From positions 186,001-250,000 of the forward strand of contig NZ_FOAB01000006.1 of NCBI RefSeq assembly GCF_900109375.1: a stretch of 64,000 nucleotides of DNA, in the 5' to 3' direction. This document shows positions 18,113 through 26,713 of the stretch, in pieces. The notes under the pieces were generated by a model. The model was not told the origin of the DNA and did no database searches. It saw only the letters and a list, made by a program, of their open reading frames with translations. The stretch comes from Aquimarina amphilecti (GTDB lineage Bacteria; Bacteroidota; Bacteroidia; Flavobacteriales; Flavobacteriaceae). Numbering within the stretch: position 1 is the stretch's first letter; the number at the start of each line of letters is the position of its first letter. A program made the translations under genes and the position numbers.

Positions 18113-19708
18113 ATGCCAAGTGACTGTATTCCGTTTAGAGTAACAAATTACTTTTCATCTTTTATTTGTGATTATTTAGACGAAAATCCTGAGCTTAAAG
18201 AGTTTTATCATAGGTTTCCTAATCTTGATAATTTTGAAGATCAGATTCTGGAGAAACAACAGTCGTTTTCGGCAGAAAATCGAAAAGTTCTTAAAGCAGC
18301 TTTATTTGCTCAATATACCAAAGTAAATATTTCCGAAACTACTCAAAATAATATTGATCTGTTGGATAAGGATACTACCTTTACAGTAACTACAGGTCAT
18401 CAATTAAATCTTTTTACCGGTCCTTTATATTTTTTGTATAAAATAGTTTCTGCTATTAATTTGGCTTCTGTCTTAAAGGAGGAGTATCCTACGTATAATT
18501 TTGTTCCTGTATATTGGATGGCTACAGAAGATCATGATTTTGAGGAAATCAATTATTTTAATTTTAAAGGAAAGAAAATCCAATGGAATCGAAAGGATGG
18601 AGGAGCTGTAGGGGTTTTTGATACAGAAGGATTGGATAAAGTTTTTGAAGTGTTTTCTTCGGAAATTGGATCGGGAAGAAATGCTGAACGATTAAAATCT
18701 CTTTTCCAGGAAGCTTATTTAAAGCATGAGAATCTTGCGGATGCTACTAGGTATTTGGCAAATGAATTGTTTGCAGAATACGGGTTGGTTATTGTTGATG
18801 GAGATGATAAAGATTTAAAACGTCTCTTCATTCCATATGTAGAAAGAGAGCTCGAGGAACAGATTTCATATAATAATGTATTGCCTAAAGCCGAAAAACT
18901 AGCTTCTAAGGGATATAAAATACAAGTTAATCCCAGAGAAATTAATCTGTTTTACCTTTCTGAAGGATTAAGAGAACGTATCATAGAAAAGGAAAATCGT
19001 TATTTTGTAAATGATACAGATATTGTTTGGACCAAAAGTGAGTTGTTACAAGAACTGTCGGAGTCCCCGGAGCGATTTAGTCCTAATGTTATGATGAGAC
19101 CACTTTATCAAGAAGTGATTTTACCTAACCTCTGTTATATTGGGGGAGGAGGTGAGCTTGCTTATTGGTTGGAATTAAAAGACTATTTTGATACTGTGAA
19201 AATACCATTTCCGATGCTGTTATTGCGTAATTCTGTATTAATGCAAACAACAAAACAAGGGCAGAAAATTAAAAAACTAGAAGTCTCTGATGAGGAATTG
19301 TTCTTGAAGCAACACGAATTGATTAATCGTAAAGTCAGGCAGATATCTAATATTGATATTAATTTTGATCCACAAAGATTACAGTTAAAGGAACAGTTCA
19401 AAGAGATGCATGAACTAGCAAATCAAACAGACGTGACTTTTTTGAATGCAGTAAAAGCTCAGGAGGTAAAACAATTGAAGGGATTGGATATGCTAGAAAA
19501 AAGATTACTAAAAGCACAGCGATTAAAGCTGAGCGATCACGTACAGCGATTGACAAGTATACAAAACGAATTGTTTCCTAATCAAAGTTTGCAAGAGCGA
19601 AATGTTAATTTCTCCGAAATGTATCTGGAGTACGGAGAAAATCTAATTCCAGAACTTATTAAACATTTGAACCCTTTATTAGGTGAGTTTGTTGTTTTGA
19701 AGCAATAA
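18113..19708 (+). CDS. bshC: Bacillithiol biosynthesis cysteine-adding enzyme BshC
   Basis: 531 residues, full length for BshC. It is thought to add cysteine to glucosaminyl-malate in the last step of bacillithiol synthesis. Family landmarks are VTTGHQLNLFTGPLYFLYKI, PVYWMATEDHDFEEIN, NVMMRPLYQEVILPNLCYIGGGGELAYWLELK and a C-terminal coiled coil (VKQLKGLDMLEKRLLKAQRLK). bshA and bshB are not in the window. Its presence makes bacillithiol the likely low-molecular-weight thiol here, relevant to the nearby redox operon. Confidence 0.95.
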   Translation: MPSDCIPFRVTNYFSSFICDYLDENPELKEFYHRFPNLDNFEDQILEKQQSFSAENRKVLKAALFAQYTKVNISETTQNNIDLLDKDTTFTVTTGHQLNLFTGPLYFLYKIVSAINLASVLKEEYPTYNFVPVYWMATEDHDFEEINYFNFKGKKIQWNRKDGGAVGVFDTEGLDKVFEVFSSEIGSGRNAERLKSLFQEAYLKHENLADATRYLANELFAEYGLVIVDGDDKDLKRLFIPYVERELEEQISYNNVLPKAEKLASKGYKIQVNPREINLFYLSEGLRERIIEKENRYFVNDTDIVWTKSELLQELSESPERFSPNVMMRPLYQEVILPNLCYIGGGGELAYWLELKDYFDTVKIPFPMLLLRNSVLMQTTKQGQKIKKLEVSDEELFLKQHELINRKVRQISNIDINFDPQRLQLKEQFKEMHELANQTDVTFLNAVKAQEVKQLKGLDMLEKRLLKAQRLKLSDHVQRLTSIQNELFPNQSLQERNVNFSEMYLEYGENLIPELIKHLNPLLGEFVVLKQ

Positions 19709-19763
19709 TTTTAGATCATGATTCTTGGTAACACTATTTTCTGTTATTTTTCAATACGATAGA

Positions 19764-20681
19764 TTAGATAAAATGAGGTAAAACATCGTTGCCAAGTTCT
19801 TCAATTACTATTTCTGCTGGTCTGGAACCATATTTTAGATTAATAATTACATGATTTACACAATTGTTTTCCAGAAGTTTTAAATGCTGTATGGCATACT
19901 CACTACCTGATTTAAACCCAAGATGAATCCCCTTAGGAGTAGCATTTTTTTCTTCTATTAAATCAATGTATAATGATTGCATATAAGGCTTCCAAGACTG
20001 TTTGTTTTTTTCTAAAGCGTGTGACCAATTTGTCATTGTTTGTTTTAGGAAATTAAAGTCTCTAGGGTAATAGAGCCAACCATCCGCATGTTCAGCAATC
20101 CAATCTAGAGATTGCCCAGAATGGCCAGTTACTAGCATTGATGTGCTATATTGAGATTTTGGTAATACATCAATTCTTCCATTAGTCTTTCCATAATACT
20201 TCGATTCGTAGATAGGAAACTCTTTTTGTAATGCTTTTATATAAAAAAAACTATCCCTAAATAATTCACTTTTGTTTTCTAGATTGTAGTTAAACGCAGG
20301 ATATTCAATTGGACGATCCCCAGAAGCTGTACCTAAGATTAATCGACCTTTTGAAAGTTGTTGTAAACTTTGTATAGATTTTGCAATATGTACTGGATGA
20401 CGAAGTGGTAAAATAATACTTCCTGTAGCTAATGAAATTGTTTTGGTATGATTCATTATATGAGTCATATATATCCAAGGGTCATATAATTGACCAGCAT
20501 CTCCAAAAGAAGGATCGTTAAAAGGTACATCTCTAAACCAGAGTGCTTTAAAGCCTAGTTCTTCTGCTCTTTTAGCAAGTTTTTCTTGATGCTCCATTTT
20601 TGGAACAGAACCGTTATAGGATTCTAAAGGAAAAACAAGTCCTAAAGTTAAGCGATCTTTTTGCGCTATTTTTTTAAGCAT
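19764..20681 (-). CDS. LLM class flavin-dependent oxidoreductase
   Basis: 305 residues, luciferase-like TIM-barrel. Visible: LTLGLVFPLESYNG at the start, AEELGFKALWFRDVPFNDPSFGDAGQLYDPW, and TGSIILPLRHPVHIAKSIQSLQQLSKGRLILGTASGDRP. LLM enzymes use FMN or F420; F420 is not expected here, so FMN is likely. Last gene of the five-gene minus-strand oxidoreductase operon, 6 bp after the SDR gene. Confidence 0.9.
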   Translation of the reverse strand: MLKKIAQKDRLTLGLVFPLESYNGSVPKMEHQEKLAKRAEELGFKALWFRDVPFNDPSFGDAGQLYDPWIYMTHIMNHTKTISLATGSIILPLRHPVHIAKSIQSLQQLSKGRLILGTASGDRPIEYPAFNYNLENKSELFRDSFFYIKALQKEFPIYESKYYGKTNGRIDVLPKSQYSTSMLVTGHSGQSLDWIAEHADGWLYYPRDFNFLKQTMTNWSHALEKNKQSWKPYMQSLYIDLIEEKNATPKGIHLGFKSGSEYAIQHLKLLENNCVNHVIINLKYGSRPAEIVIEELGNDVLPHFI

Positions 20682-20687
20682 ATTGAT

Positions 20688-21485
20688 TTACTTAGTTAAA
20701 ATTGAATTTGTGATTGAAATCAACTGATCAATTTTATTTTGATCATACGCATCTCCATGTGCTTTGGAAAAAAAACCTTTATCATTATCAAAATATTTAC
20801 CAGAATCATTGGAGTATTTATCAGAAGTAGCTAAGTCAAATAGTATGTCAACACCTTTTTCTGCGGGGGACCAATGGTTTCCATAGGCTTCTTTAACCAT
20901 TTTAGTGTTTAGTAATGAACCAGGGTTTACAGCTATTATATTTATATTATTGAACTCTTTTGCTAATTTAGTAGTCCACATGGTTAACGCTAATTTACTT
21001 TGAGCATATGCTTCTTGCTCCGAGAGATGACTTTTTCCTGATAGTGCATCTAAGGAAACAACAGATTGTGCTGCAGAGCTTAGGTTAATGATTCTGGGAG
21101 CTTTGCTTTTTTGGAGTAAGGTGATTAACTCCTCTGTTAATAAAAATGGAGCTAAATAATTTACTGCAAATCTAATATCTATTCCATCTTTATTATGTGT
21201 TGCAGGACTTTTAAATATTCCTGCATTATTTATAAGAACATCTATTTTAGAAACTTCTTGTTTGATTTTGGACGTCATTTCTTGTACGCTATTAAAATCA
21301 GAGAAGTCTCCTACAAAACCTATTATGTTCTCATTGTTTGTGATTTCTTTTATTTCAGTAACGGTACGTAATAGTTTTTCTGGATTTCTTCCATGTACAT
21401 AAATTGAGTGCCCAGAATTAGCTAATTTTATAGCTGTAAGTTTACCTATTCCGTCGGTACTTCCTGTGATAAAAATAGTTTTCAT
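20688..21485 (-). CDS. Short-chain dehydrogenase/reductase
   Basis: 265 residues. Rossmann motif TGSTDGIGK (TGxxxGIG) at the N-terminus, NNAGIF, catalytic Ser in INLSSAAQS and YAQSK (YxxxK). Probably NADP-dependent. Substrate unknown; the overall pattern (NYLAPFLLTEEL) is of the retinol-dehydrogenase-like classical SDRs common in redox-stress operons. Located between the cupin lipoprotein and the LLM oxidoreductase. Confidence 0.92.
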   Translation of the reverse strand: MKTIFITGSTDGIGKLTAIKLANSGHSIYVHGRNPEKLLRTVTEIKEITNNENIIGFVGDFSDFNSVQEMTSKIKQEVSKIDVLINNAGIFKSPATHNKDGIDIRFAVNYLAPFLLTEELITLLQKSKAPRIINLSSAAQSVVSLDALSGKSHLSEQEAYAQSKLALTMWTTKLAKEFNNINIIAVNPGSLLNTKMVKEAYGNHWSPAEKGVDILFDLATSDKYSNDSGKYFDNDKGFFSKAHGDAYDQNKIDQLISITNSILTK

Positions 21486-21537
21486 AGTGTTATATTAAAA
21501 TTCTATGTTTTTAAAGGCATGTGATTATATCCTACCG

Positions 21538-22410
21538 TTATTTTGTTTCTTCAATTTGGATGTTTCCATTGGTCCTCATATATAAAACAACTTCGTTGTT
21601 AGTATCGTTAGAAACTTTATGAATTGCATTATCTGTAGAACCAAAATAACTTCCAGAGTCTAAACCTTTTATTTCATTGGTTTTTGGTAAGGTGTAGTTT
21701 AATAGGCCTTTTATTATTACCGTGTGTACAATGGTCCCGTTAGTTTTTAATTCTCCATTAAAACCATTAGGTAATTTTATAAAAAGTCCTTTATGCTGAT
21801 CAATAGATTTGCTTTCCCAGAGAAAACTGATTTCTGCATCACTATTGGTAGTTATCCAATTGGTTGCATAATGATCCAGCCATATAATATTAGATCCATC
21901 TATGTTGATAGGCCTCTCGCCATTATCAAAAGCTTTGTCTATAGGTTTTACTAGATATGGACCTTTGTCTATTTCTACCAAGGCTATATTTTCTGTTCCT
22001 TTTGCAGAAGTAATATGCGATTCTCCTGCAGGTTGTGTCCAAAAACTACCAGGTTTCATCCACATATTTTCAGCTTTTGGATCATCGTTATGAATGGAAC
22101 CACTAATAACAATAGCTCTGTAAGTAACATTATGGATGTGTGGAGGAGAAGAAAATCCATCTATAAATTTAGCTAAAAATCCAGTTGGTACTTCTTTGTT
22201 CCGATCTCCCCAAATAGTTCCTGCTTCGGGGCTTTGATCACCACGAGCAGGATTTAATTTTTCCCACCGAATTTGTGAGCTTAGCAAAACTTTATTAGTT
22301 GGTTCTTTAATGCTTTCTGAAGTTGTTTTTTCTATTTGGTTTTCAGAATTACAACAAGAAATTACGGTACTGACAACTAAGATGACGAAAATTGTGATGA
22401 TCTTTCTCAT
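21538..22410 (-). CDS. Cupin lipoprotein, DUF4437-like
   Basis: About 290 residues from the ATG at 22410, chosen over 22458 because it gives a lipoprotein signal [19 protein letters not shown]; the longer version also runs into the upstream gene. Two cupin-like halves are visible: a metal-ligand-like stretch [16 protein letters not shown] and a second half [17 protein letters not shown]. Similar to DUF4437 proteins. Outside the cytoplasm, unlike the other operon members. Function unknown. Confidence 0.82.
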   Translation of the reverse strand: MRKIITIFVILVVSTVISCCNSENQIEKTTSESIKEPTNKVLLSSQIRWEKLNPARGDQSPEAGTIWGDRNKEVPTGFLAKFIDGFSSPPHIHNVTYRAIVISGSIHNDDPKAENMWMKPGSFWTQPAGESHITSAKGTENIALVEIDKGPYLVKPIDKAFDNGERPINIDGSNIIWLDHYATNWITTNSDAEISFLWESKSIDQHKGLFIKLPNGFNGELKTNGTIVHTVIIKGLLNYTLPKTNEIKGLDSGSYFGSTDNAIHKVSNDTNNEVVLYMRTNGNIQIEETK

Positions 22411-22450
22411 GATATTATTTTGGAAATAATTAAAGATTTCTAAATCATGT

Positions 22451-22741
22451 TTATGCAATGTGGCTCATTTCATTTAAGACAAATTCCTCTACAGCTCCAT
22501 CAGTAGCTTTCATATAAGCTGCCAAATGATCATTGTTCATGTGTTCTTGCCATAATGCTCTACTTTCCCAGTTTTCATAAAATAAGAATAAATTTGGGTT
22601 TTCATTATCTTGATGTAAATCATAATTAATACATCCTTTTTCTGCTCTAGTAATATCAATGAGCTTCAATAATTCGGATTTTACTAGGTCTCTTTTTTCT
22701 TCTTTAGCAAGTATTCTTGCAACTATAGTAAGTTTTTTCAT
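22451..22741 (-). CDS. ABM-domain quinol monooxygenase-like protein
   Basis: 96 residues, the size of a single antibiotic-biosynthesis-monooxygenase domain (YgiN/LsrG type). Motifs: [62 protein letters not shown], including the family pattern GCxxY and ENW. YgiN-type members act on quinols, in line with the nitroreductase next door and the HxlR-type regulator. 13 bp after the nitroreductase gene. Confidence 0.92.
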   Translation of the reverse strand: MKKLTIVARILAKEEKRDLVKSELLKLIDITRAEKGCINYDLHQDNENPNLFLFYENWESRALWQEHMNNDHLAAYMKATDGAVEEFVLNEMSHIA

Positions 22742-22754
22742 TGTATTAAGTTTT

Positions 22755-23354
22755 TTAGATAGTTTCTACGACTTGATTTATATTTCTTCTAGACTTAGGC
22801 CTTTTACTTGGTTGATTGTTATCTTCTGGATCTCTATATCCAATAGCAACTGCAACCATTGTATGATAATTTTCTAATTCTAATATAGTATTGTAATTGT
22901 CAGGTTCAATTCCTTCCATAGGTGTTGCGTCGATTTCCATTTCGGCGCAAGCACTTAAGAATACACCTAGCGAAAGATATAATTGATGCCCGAACCAAGA
23001 TTTAATTTGTTCTTCGGATTGTGGTTTGATGAATTCTTTAAAATAACCAACAGCACCAGTAGGTAATTCTTCTTCTATTTGTTTTTCGAAAAGAGAAATA
23101 TTGTCGATTCTACTAAAAACTACAACAGTGTCGCAGTCTATTACTTTACTCGCATTTAGCCAAGATACTTTAGAGAGTTGCTCTTTAGTTTTTTTATTGG
23201 ACACAAGTGTAAATTTCCAAGGTTGACTATTAATAGATGATGGACTTAAGTTTAAAATCTCTTTTAACTCATTAATTGTTTCTGAGTTTATTTTTTTATT
23301 TGGGTTATACTTTTTTGTTGTATAACGATTTTGCATTGAATTTAGGAAGCTCAT
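22755..23354 (-). CDS. NAD(P)H nitroreductase (NfsB-like)
   Basis: 199 residues, FMN-dependent nitroreductase fold. Family blocks: RYTTKKYNPNKKI at the start, LSPSSINSQPWKFTLV for FMN binding, and GVFLSACAEMEIDATPMEGIEP and AVAIGYRDPED later. Reduces nitroaromatics or quinones with two electrons. First gene of the operon, transcribed divergently from the HxlR-type regulator; its -7 box and transcription start lie next to a dyad operator candidate. Confidence 0.93.
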   Translation of the reverse strand: MSFLNSMQNRYTTKKYNPNKKINSETINELKEILNLSPSSINSQPWKFTLVSNKKTKEQLSKVSWLNASKVIDCDTVVVFSRIDNISLFEKQIEEELPTGAVGYFKEFIKPQSEEQIKSWFGHQLYLSLGVFLSACAEMEIDATPMEGIEPDNYNTILELENYHTMVAVAIGYRDPEDNNQPSKRPKSRRNINQVVETI

Positions 23355-23368
23355 AGGTTTTAATTTAT

Positions 23369-23387
23369 TGCTATAAAAATTATAGTA
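23369..23387. promoter_or_regulatory. Candidate HxlR/DUF24 operator
   Basis: TGCTAT-N7-ATAGTA, an imperfect inverted repeat with an embedded perfect CTATAA-AAA-TTATAG. It covers the expected transcription start of the nitroreductase operon, just downstream of its -7 box. It resembles the Bacillus YodB inverted repeat (TACTAT-N7-ATAGTA) as I remember it, differing at one base. A second palindrome AACTATAGTT lies at 23396-23405 between the two promoters. Confidence 0.5.
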
Positions 23388-23388
23388 G

Positions 23389-23419
23389 CAAAATTAACTA
23401 TAGTTCAATACCTTTGCAA
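23389..23419 (-). promoter_or_regulatory. Promoter of the nitroreductase operon
   Basis: Minus strand -7 element TAATTTTG at 23389-23396 with a TTG -33 element at 23417-23419, 20 nt apart. It faces and overlaps the promoter of the regulator gene. Confidence 0.6.
23409..23416 (+). promoter_or_regulatory. Promoter -7 element of the HxlR-type regulator
   Basis: TACCTTTG, an exact TAnnTTTG match, 31 nt before the ATG. It is next to the palindrome AACTATAGTT (23396-23405), so autoregulation is likely. Confidence 0.65.
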
Positions 23420-23447
23420 TAACGGTCAAAAAGGATAGTTTAAAATA

Positions 23448-23804
23448 ATGAAGGAGTCAGAGCATAAAATGTTAAAGTTTAATGGAAAGGAATACCCTTG
23501 TTGTGCAAGTTTAACCATGGGCATGATTGGTGGTAAATGGAAGACAGTAATTTTATTTCATTTGCTAAAAAAAACACTGCGATATAGTGAGTTAAGAAAG
23601 GAGATGCCAACGGTTACGGAGAGAACATTAAGTCTGCAATTAAAAGCATTAGAAGAAGATGGGTTAATCAATAGAAAAGTGTATACTTCTAAACCTCCTT
23701 TAAAAGTAGAATATTCGTTAACAGATTTTGGAAAAACTTTAACACCAATAATTGAATCTATAGCCAATTGGGGGGATTTTGTTCTGGAAAATTATTCGGA
23801 TTAG
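23448..23804 (+). CDS. HxlR/DUF24 family transcriptional regulator
   Basis: 118 residues, a winged-helix DNA-binding protein. Family motif MIGGKWKTVILFHLL, then LRYSELRKEMPTVTERTLSLQLKALEEDGLINRKVY and the wing VEYSLTDFGKTL. A Cys pair (Cys18-Cys19) sits just before the HTH, where DUF24 regulators such as YodB, CatR and HypR carry their redox-sensing cysteine. Encoded divergently from the nitroreductase operon, which it likely represses until quinones, diamide-like or other thiol-reactive electrophiles modify the cysteine. Confidence 0.93.
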   Translation: MKESEHKMLKFNGKEYPCCASLTMGMIGGKWKTVILFHLLKKTLRYSELRKEMPTVTERTLSLQLKALEEDGLINRKVYTSKPPLKVEYSLTDFGKTLTPIIESIANWGDFVLENYSD

Positions 23805-23806
23805 TC

Positions 23807-24250
23807 TTATATTTCGTTGGTTAATTCTTTTGAAAAATAGATTCTCTTATGTCCCATTGGGAAATCATTTATTTCTCCAATGGGTGTGTAATCATTTTTT
23901 AAATAAAAAGCTTCTGCCTGAAAATCAAATGTATCTAACATAGAAGTTTTTGACCCTTTTTCTCTTGCAATTTTTTCAGTGTGTTTTAAAAGTTGTGTTC
24001 CAATTCCTTTTTTTCTATATTCTTCTTTGACCCATAATATTTTAATTTCTAGGCCGTTCCAATATCCAATACCGGCTAAAATCCCTCCAATTTCATTTCC
24101 ATTTTTATCTTTAATTACAAATTCTAGAGGTGTCCATATGTCTGCAATAGCAGGAACTTGATTCAAATTATAGGTGTTAATTCCATCAACTATTGTTTTT
24201 ATGTTTTTTTTGTCGCAACCTTCAATAGTAAATTCTTTTTCTTTTTTCAT
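23807..24250 (-). CDS. GNAT family N-acetyltransferase
   Basis: 147 residues. The acetyl-CoA-binding motif A is EYRKKGIGTQLLKHTEKIAREKG (RxxGIG), followed by FDFQAEAFYLKNDYTPIGEI. Substrate unknown. It converges on the regulator gene with a gap of 2 bp. Confidence 0.9.
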   Translation of the reverse strand: MKKEKEFTIEGCDKKNIKTIVDGINTYNLNQVPAIADIWTPLEFVIKDKNGNEIGGILAGIGYWNGLEIKILWVKEEYRKKGIGTQLLKHTEKIAREKGSKTSMLDTFDFQAEAFYLKNDYTPIGEINDFPMGHKRIYFSKELTNEI

Positions 24251-24287
24251 TGTAATAATTATAAGTGGTATTCGTAATAGTTTTTCT

Positions 24288-24749
24288 TTATTTGTAACCT
24301 ATATCTTCAGATAGTAAAATTTTACTTTTAGCAAAGTTACCTGTTCCAAAAGCAATTTCTTTTCCCGCTTCATTATAAAGAGTAGATTGTGCGGTAAATA
24401 AACTCGGAGATTTATACTTTAATCTTCCAATAGCTTTAATCACTCCTTGATTCGCAGGTCTAATCAAGTTAATATTAAAAGAGGTGGTCAATACAAAAAC
24501 ATCTTTTACTATCGAGTTTACAGCGAAAAAAGCGGCATCATCCAACAGTTTAAAGTAAATGGATCCGTGAATAGCTCCTAGAGCGTGAAAATATTTTTCA
24601 GAAATTGTTAACCCGATTTCTGAGTATTCTTCGGATATCTTACAAGTTGTAGTATCAAATATCATAGTATTTACATTAGCTTGCAAATACATTTTTTCAA
24701 GTTTTTCAAAATGAGATTTATCCATTGGTATTTTCAAATAAACATTCAA
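24288..24749 (-). CDS. PaaI-like hotdog-fold thioesterase
   Basis: 153 residues. The hotdog signature is ALGAIHGSIYFKLLDDAAFFAVNSIV (HGG-like HGS with helix and Asp), then FNINLIRPANQGVIKAIGRLKYKSPSLFTAQSTLYNEAGKEIAFGTGNFA. Probably hydrolyses acyl-CoA or aryl-CoA. An alternative ATG at 24725 would give 145 residues. It precedes the GNAT gene on the same strand by 37 bp. Confidence 0.87.
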   Translation of the reverse strand: MNVYLKIPMDKSHFEKLEKMYLQANVNTMIFDTTTCKISEEYSEIGLTISEKYFHALGAIHGSIYFKLLDDAAFFAVNSIVKDVFVLTTSFNINLIRPANQGVIKAIGRLKYKSPSLFTAQSTLYNEAGKEIAFGTGNFAKSKILLSEDIGYK

Positions 24750-25066
24750 TTTTTATAAAAATAAGCCTTCATCATCATTATAAGGATTATCATAAATGTA
24801 GCATTATCTTACCTATTTTTTATCTTCTAAATTAGAATTTTTAAACATAGGCTAAATGTGTTAAATTAAATTAATTGGCGTGTGATTAATGGATATTCTT
24901 TTTTTTATAATTTTGGAAATGTAGTGTTACTATTGATTATTGAATTAAAATATAAATTAAGAGATGATGTTTTTAGGTGAATTTTTAAAGAGAAAAATGA
25001 TAGGTTTTTTATGACTTATATAATTTAAAATAGTCACAAACGTTATGAAAACAAACCTGAATCGTC
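24750..25066. other. Intergenic region between thioesterase and ThuA-like genes
   Basis: No gene seen. It contains one TAnnTTTG match on the plus strand (TAATTTTG at 24908-24915), about 150 nt before the ThuA-domain gene; whether it drives that gene is uncertain. Confidence 0.4.
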
Positions 25067-26086
25067 ATGAAAAAACAAACATTCTTAATACTCTTATTCT
25101 TTACTTCCATATTTAATTTGTCATCTCAGGATAAAGTTTTGGTGTTTACCAAAACCAATGGGTTTACCCATCCTTCTATTGGAGCTGGTGTTACTATGAT
25201 CACTAATTTAGGTGCTGCAAATGGCTTGTGGTCTACAGATCAAACAGATGACGCTAATGATTTCACTACAAGTAATTTAGCTCAATATAGTGCAGTAATA
25301 TGGTGTAATACTAGTGGAAATAATTTACTAAATGCTACACAAAGACAAGCTTTTGAAGATTTTATAGCTGCAGGCGGAGGTTTTTTGGGAATACATGCCG
25401 CTACCGATACCTATAGGGATCAAAGTTGGACATTCTACAATGAGTTGGTAGGAGGAATTGTACAAACCGGACCGAATCATACCAGTAATAATTTTAACGC
25501 TAACATGACTGTAGTAAATTCACATCCTTCAGTAGATTTTTTGGGTAACATTGGAGCTACTTGGAATAAATCTGAAGAATATTATTATTGGCGGAATAAT
25601 GGTGGACAACTATTCGGAGGCAATATAGACTTGTTAAAGGTAGAGTCAACTGGATCAAATGATTATGATGAAGCAAGACCAATTTCTTGGTATAAAGAAT
25701 ATGGAGGCGGACGATCTTTCTATACAGCATTGGGACATAACGCGAATGATTATACAAATAATACTAATTTTATAAAACATGTAGAAGAGGGAATAAAATA
25801 TGTGATCGGAAATACATTAAGTGTTGGTGGACCTGAAAGACAAATTTCCTTTCTGATTTCTCCGAATCCAGCAAATGAGGTGATTAGATTTTCTACTTCA
25901 GATGTAGTCAAAGCAAAATCATTAATGATTTATGATATTAATGGGCAGTTAGTATATCAAGGTAGTATACCATCAAATGTTGCTTCTACTGATATAAATA
26001 TCGAAAAATTATCTAATGGTTTGTATATAGGGAATGTTGTATCCGGTAAACAACAAACTAATTTTAAATTTATTAAAAGAAATTAA
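25067..26086 (+). CDS. ThuA-domain protein with T9SS C-terminal sorting domain
   Basis: 339 residues: a Sec signal (ending NLSSQ), a ThuA (trehalose-utilisation, GATase-like) domain of about 220 residues, and a T9SS type A C-terminal domain. ThuA landmarks are FTKTNGFTHPSI at the start, LNATQRQAFEDFIAAGGGFLGIHAATDT in the middle and RPISWYKEYGGGRSFYTALGHNANDY near its end. The tail has FLISPNPANEVIRF and LMIYDINGQLV, then FKFIKRN. Secreted to the surface by type IX secretion. ThuA proteins are linked to sugar (3-keto-glycoside) catabolism. The stop overlaps the convergent next gene by 4 bp. Confidence 0.92.
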   Translation: MKKQTFLILLFFTSIFNLSSQDKVLVFTKTNGFTHPSIGAGVTMITNLGAANGLWSTDQTDDANDFTTSNLAQYSAVIWCNTSGNNLLNATQRQAFEDFIAAGGGFLGIHAATDTYRDQSWTFYNELVGGIVQTGPNHTSNNFNANMTVVNSHPSVDFLGNIGATWNKSEEYYYWRNNGGQLFGGNIDLLKVESTGSNDYDEARPISWYKEYGGGRSFYTALGHNANDYTNNTNFIKHVEEGIKYVIGNTLSVGGPERQISFLISPNPANEVIRFSTSDVVKAKSLMIYDINGQLVYQGSIPSNVASTDINIEKLSNGLYIGNVVSGKQQTNFKFIKRN

Positions 26087-26628
26087 GGGATGATATAATT
26101 CCCTTTCCAGTTGTTGTTTTCTTTTTTAAAGGCAACTTTAATATGATTTGGTCTGGTTAATCGGAGGTATTCAATTCGCATTGGAATAAGTTTTATGGCA
26201 GAAAAATAATGTTTCCCTTCTAGGTAATTTATATCATCGGGGTTTTTGATCTCTACTCCTGGAGATAGCTCTGTGGTATAATCGTTTCTAGATTTTGAAG
26301 GGATTTGTTTCCAAATGGTTTCTAAAGATTGTTGATCATTTATGATTTCTGCTTTAGCTTTTATTGCAATTTGTAATAGACGATTTTGATCATAAAATAA
26401 AAGACTGACTCTATTGTTTGCTTGAATATTCGCGATTTTTTTAGATCTCTCATCTGTGTATACCATTAAGTTTAATTGATCATCAATATTTCTTAGAACA
26501 ACAGTTCTTAACCTAGGAGTGTTATTGAAATCAGATGTAGCTAAGGTGAAATACCTAAAAGCATGCTTATTGTTTGCCACAGCTGTCTTTAAGTCTGCGA
26601 CTATAGAAGAGAATATAATATCAGTCAT
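26083..26628 (-). CDS. Pyridoxamine 5'-phosphate oxidase family flavoprotein
   Basis: 181 residues with the FMN-binding split-barrel of PNPOx: FRYFTLATSDFNNTPRLRTVVLRN and LMVYTDERSKKIANIQANNRVSLLFYDQNRLLQIAIKAKAEI. The C-terminal signature of canonical PdxH is not obvious, so it is more likely of the Alr4036-like class than a true vitamin B6 oxidase. Cytosolic. Overlaps the ThuA gene by 4 bp at the stop codons. Confidence 0.87.
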   Translation of the reverse strand: MTDIIFSSIVADLKTAVANNKHAFRYFTLATSDFNNTPRLRTVVLRNIDDQLNLMVYTDERSKKIANIQANNRVSLLFYDQNRLLQIAIKAKAEIINDQQSLETIWKQIPSKSRNDYTTELSPGVEIKNPDDINYLEGKHYFSAIKLIPMRIEYLRLTRPNHIKVAFKKENNNWKGNYIIP

Positions 26629-26713
26629 TGGTTATTGGTTTTAACAGATGTTTTAAAGTTAATCAATTTGTTAATGTAAGCTCAAAAAACAGAACTCTAA
26701 TATTTTCTTTAAT

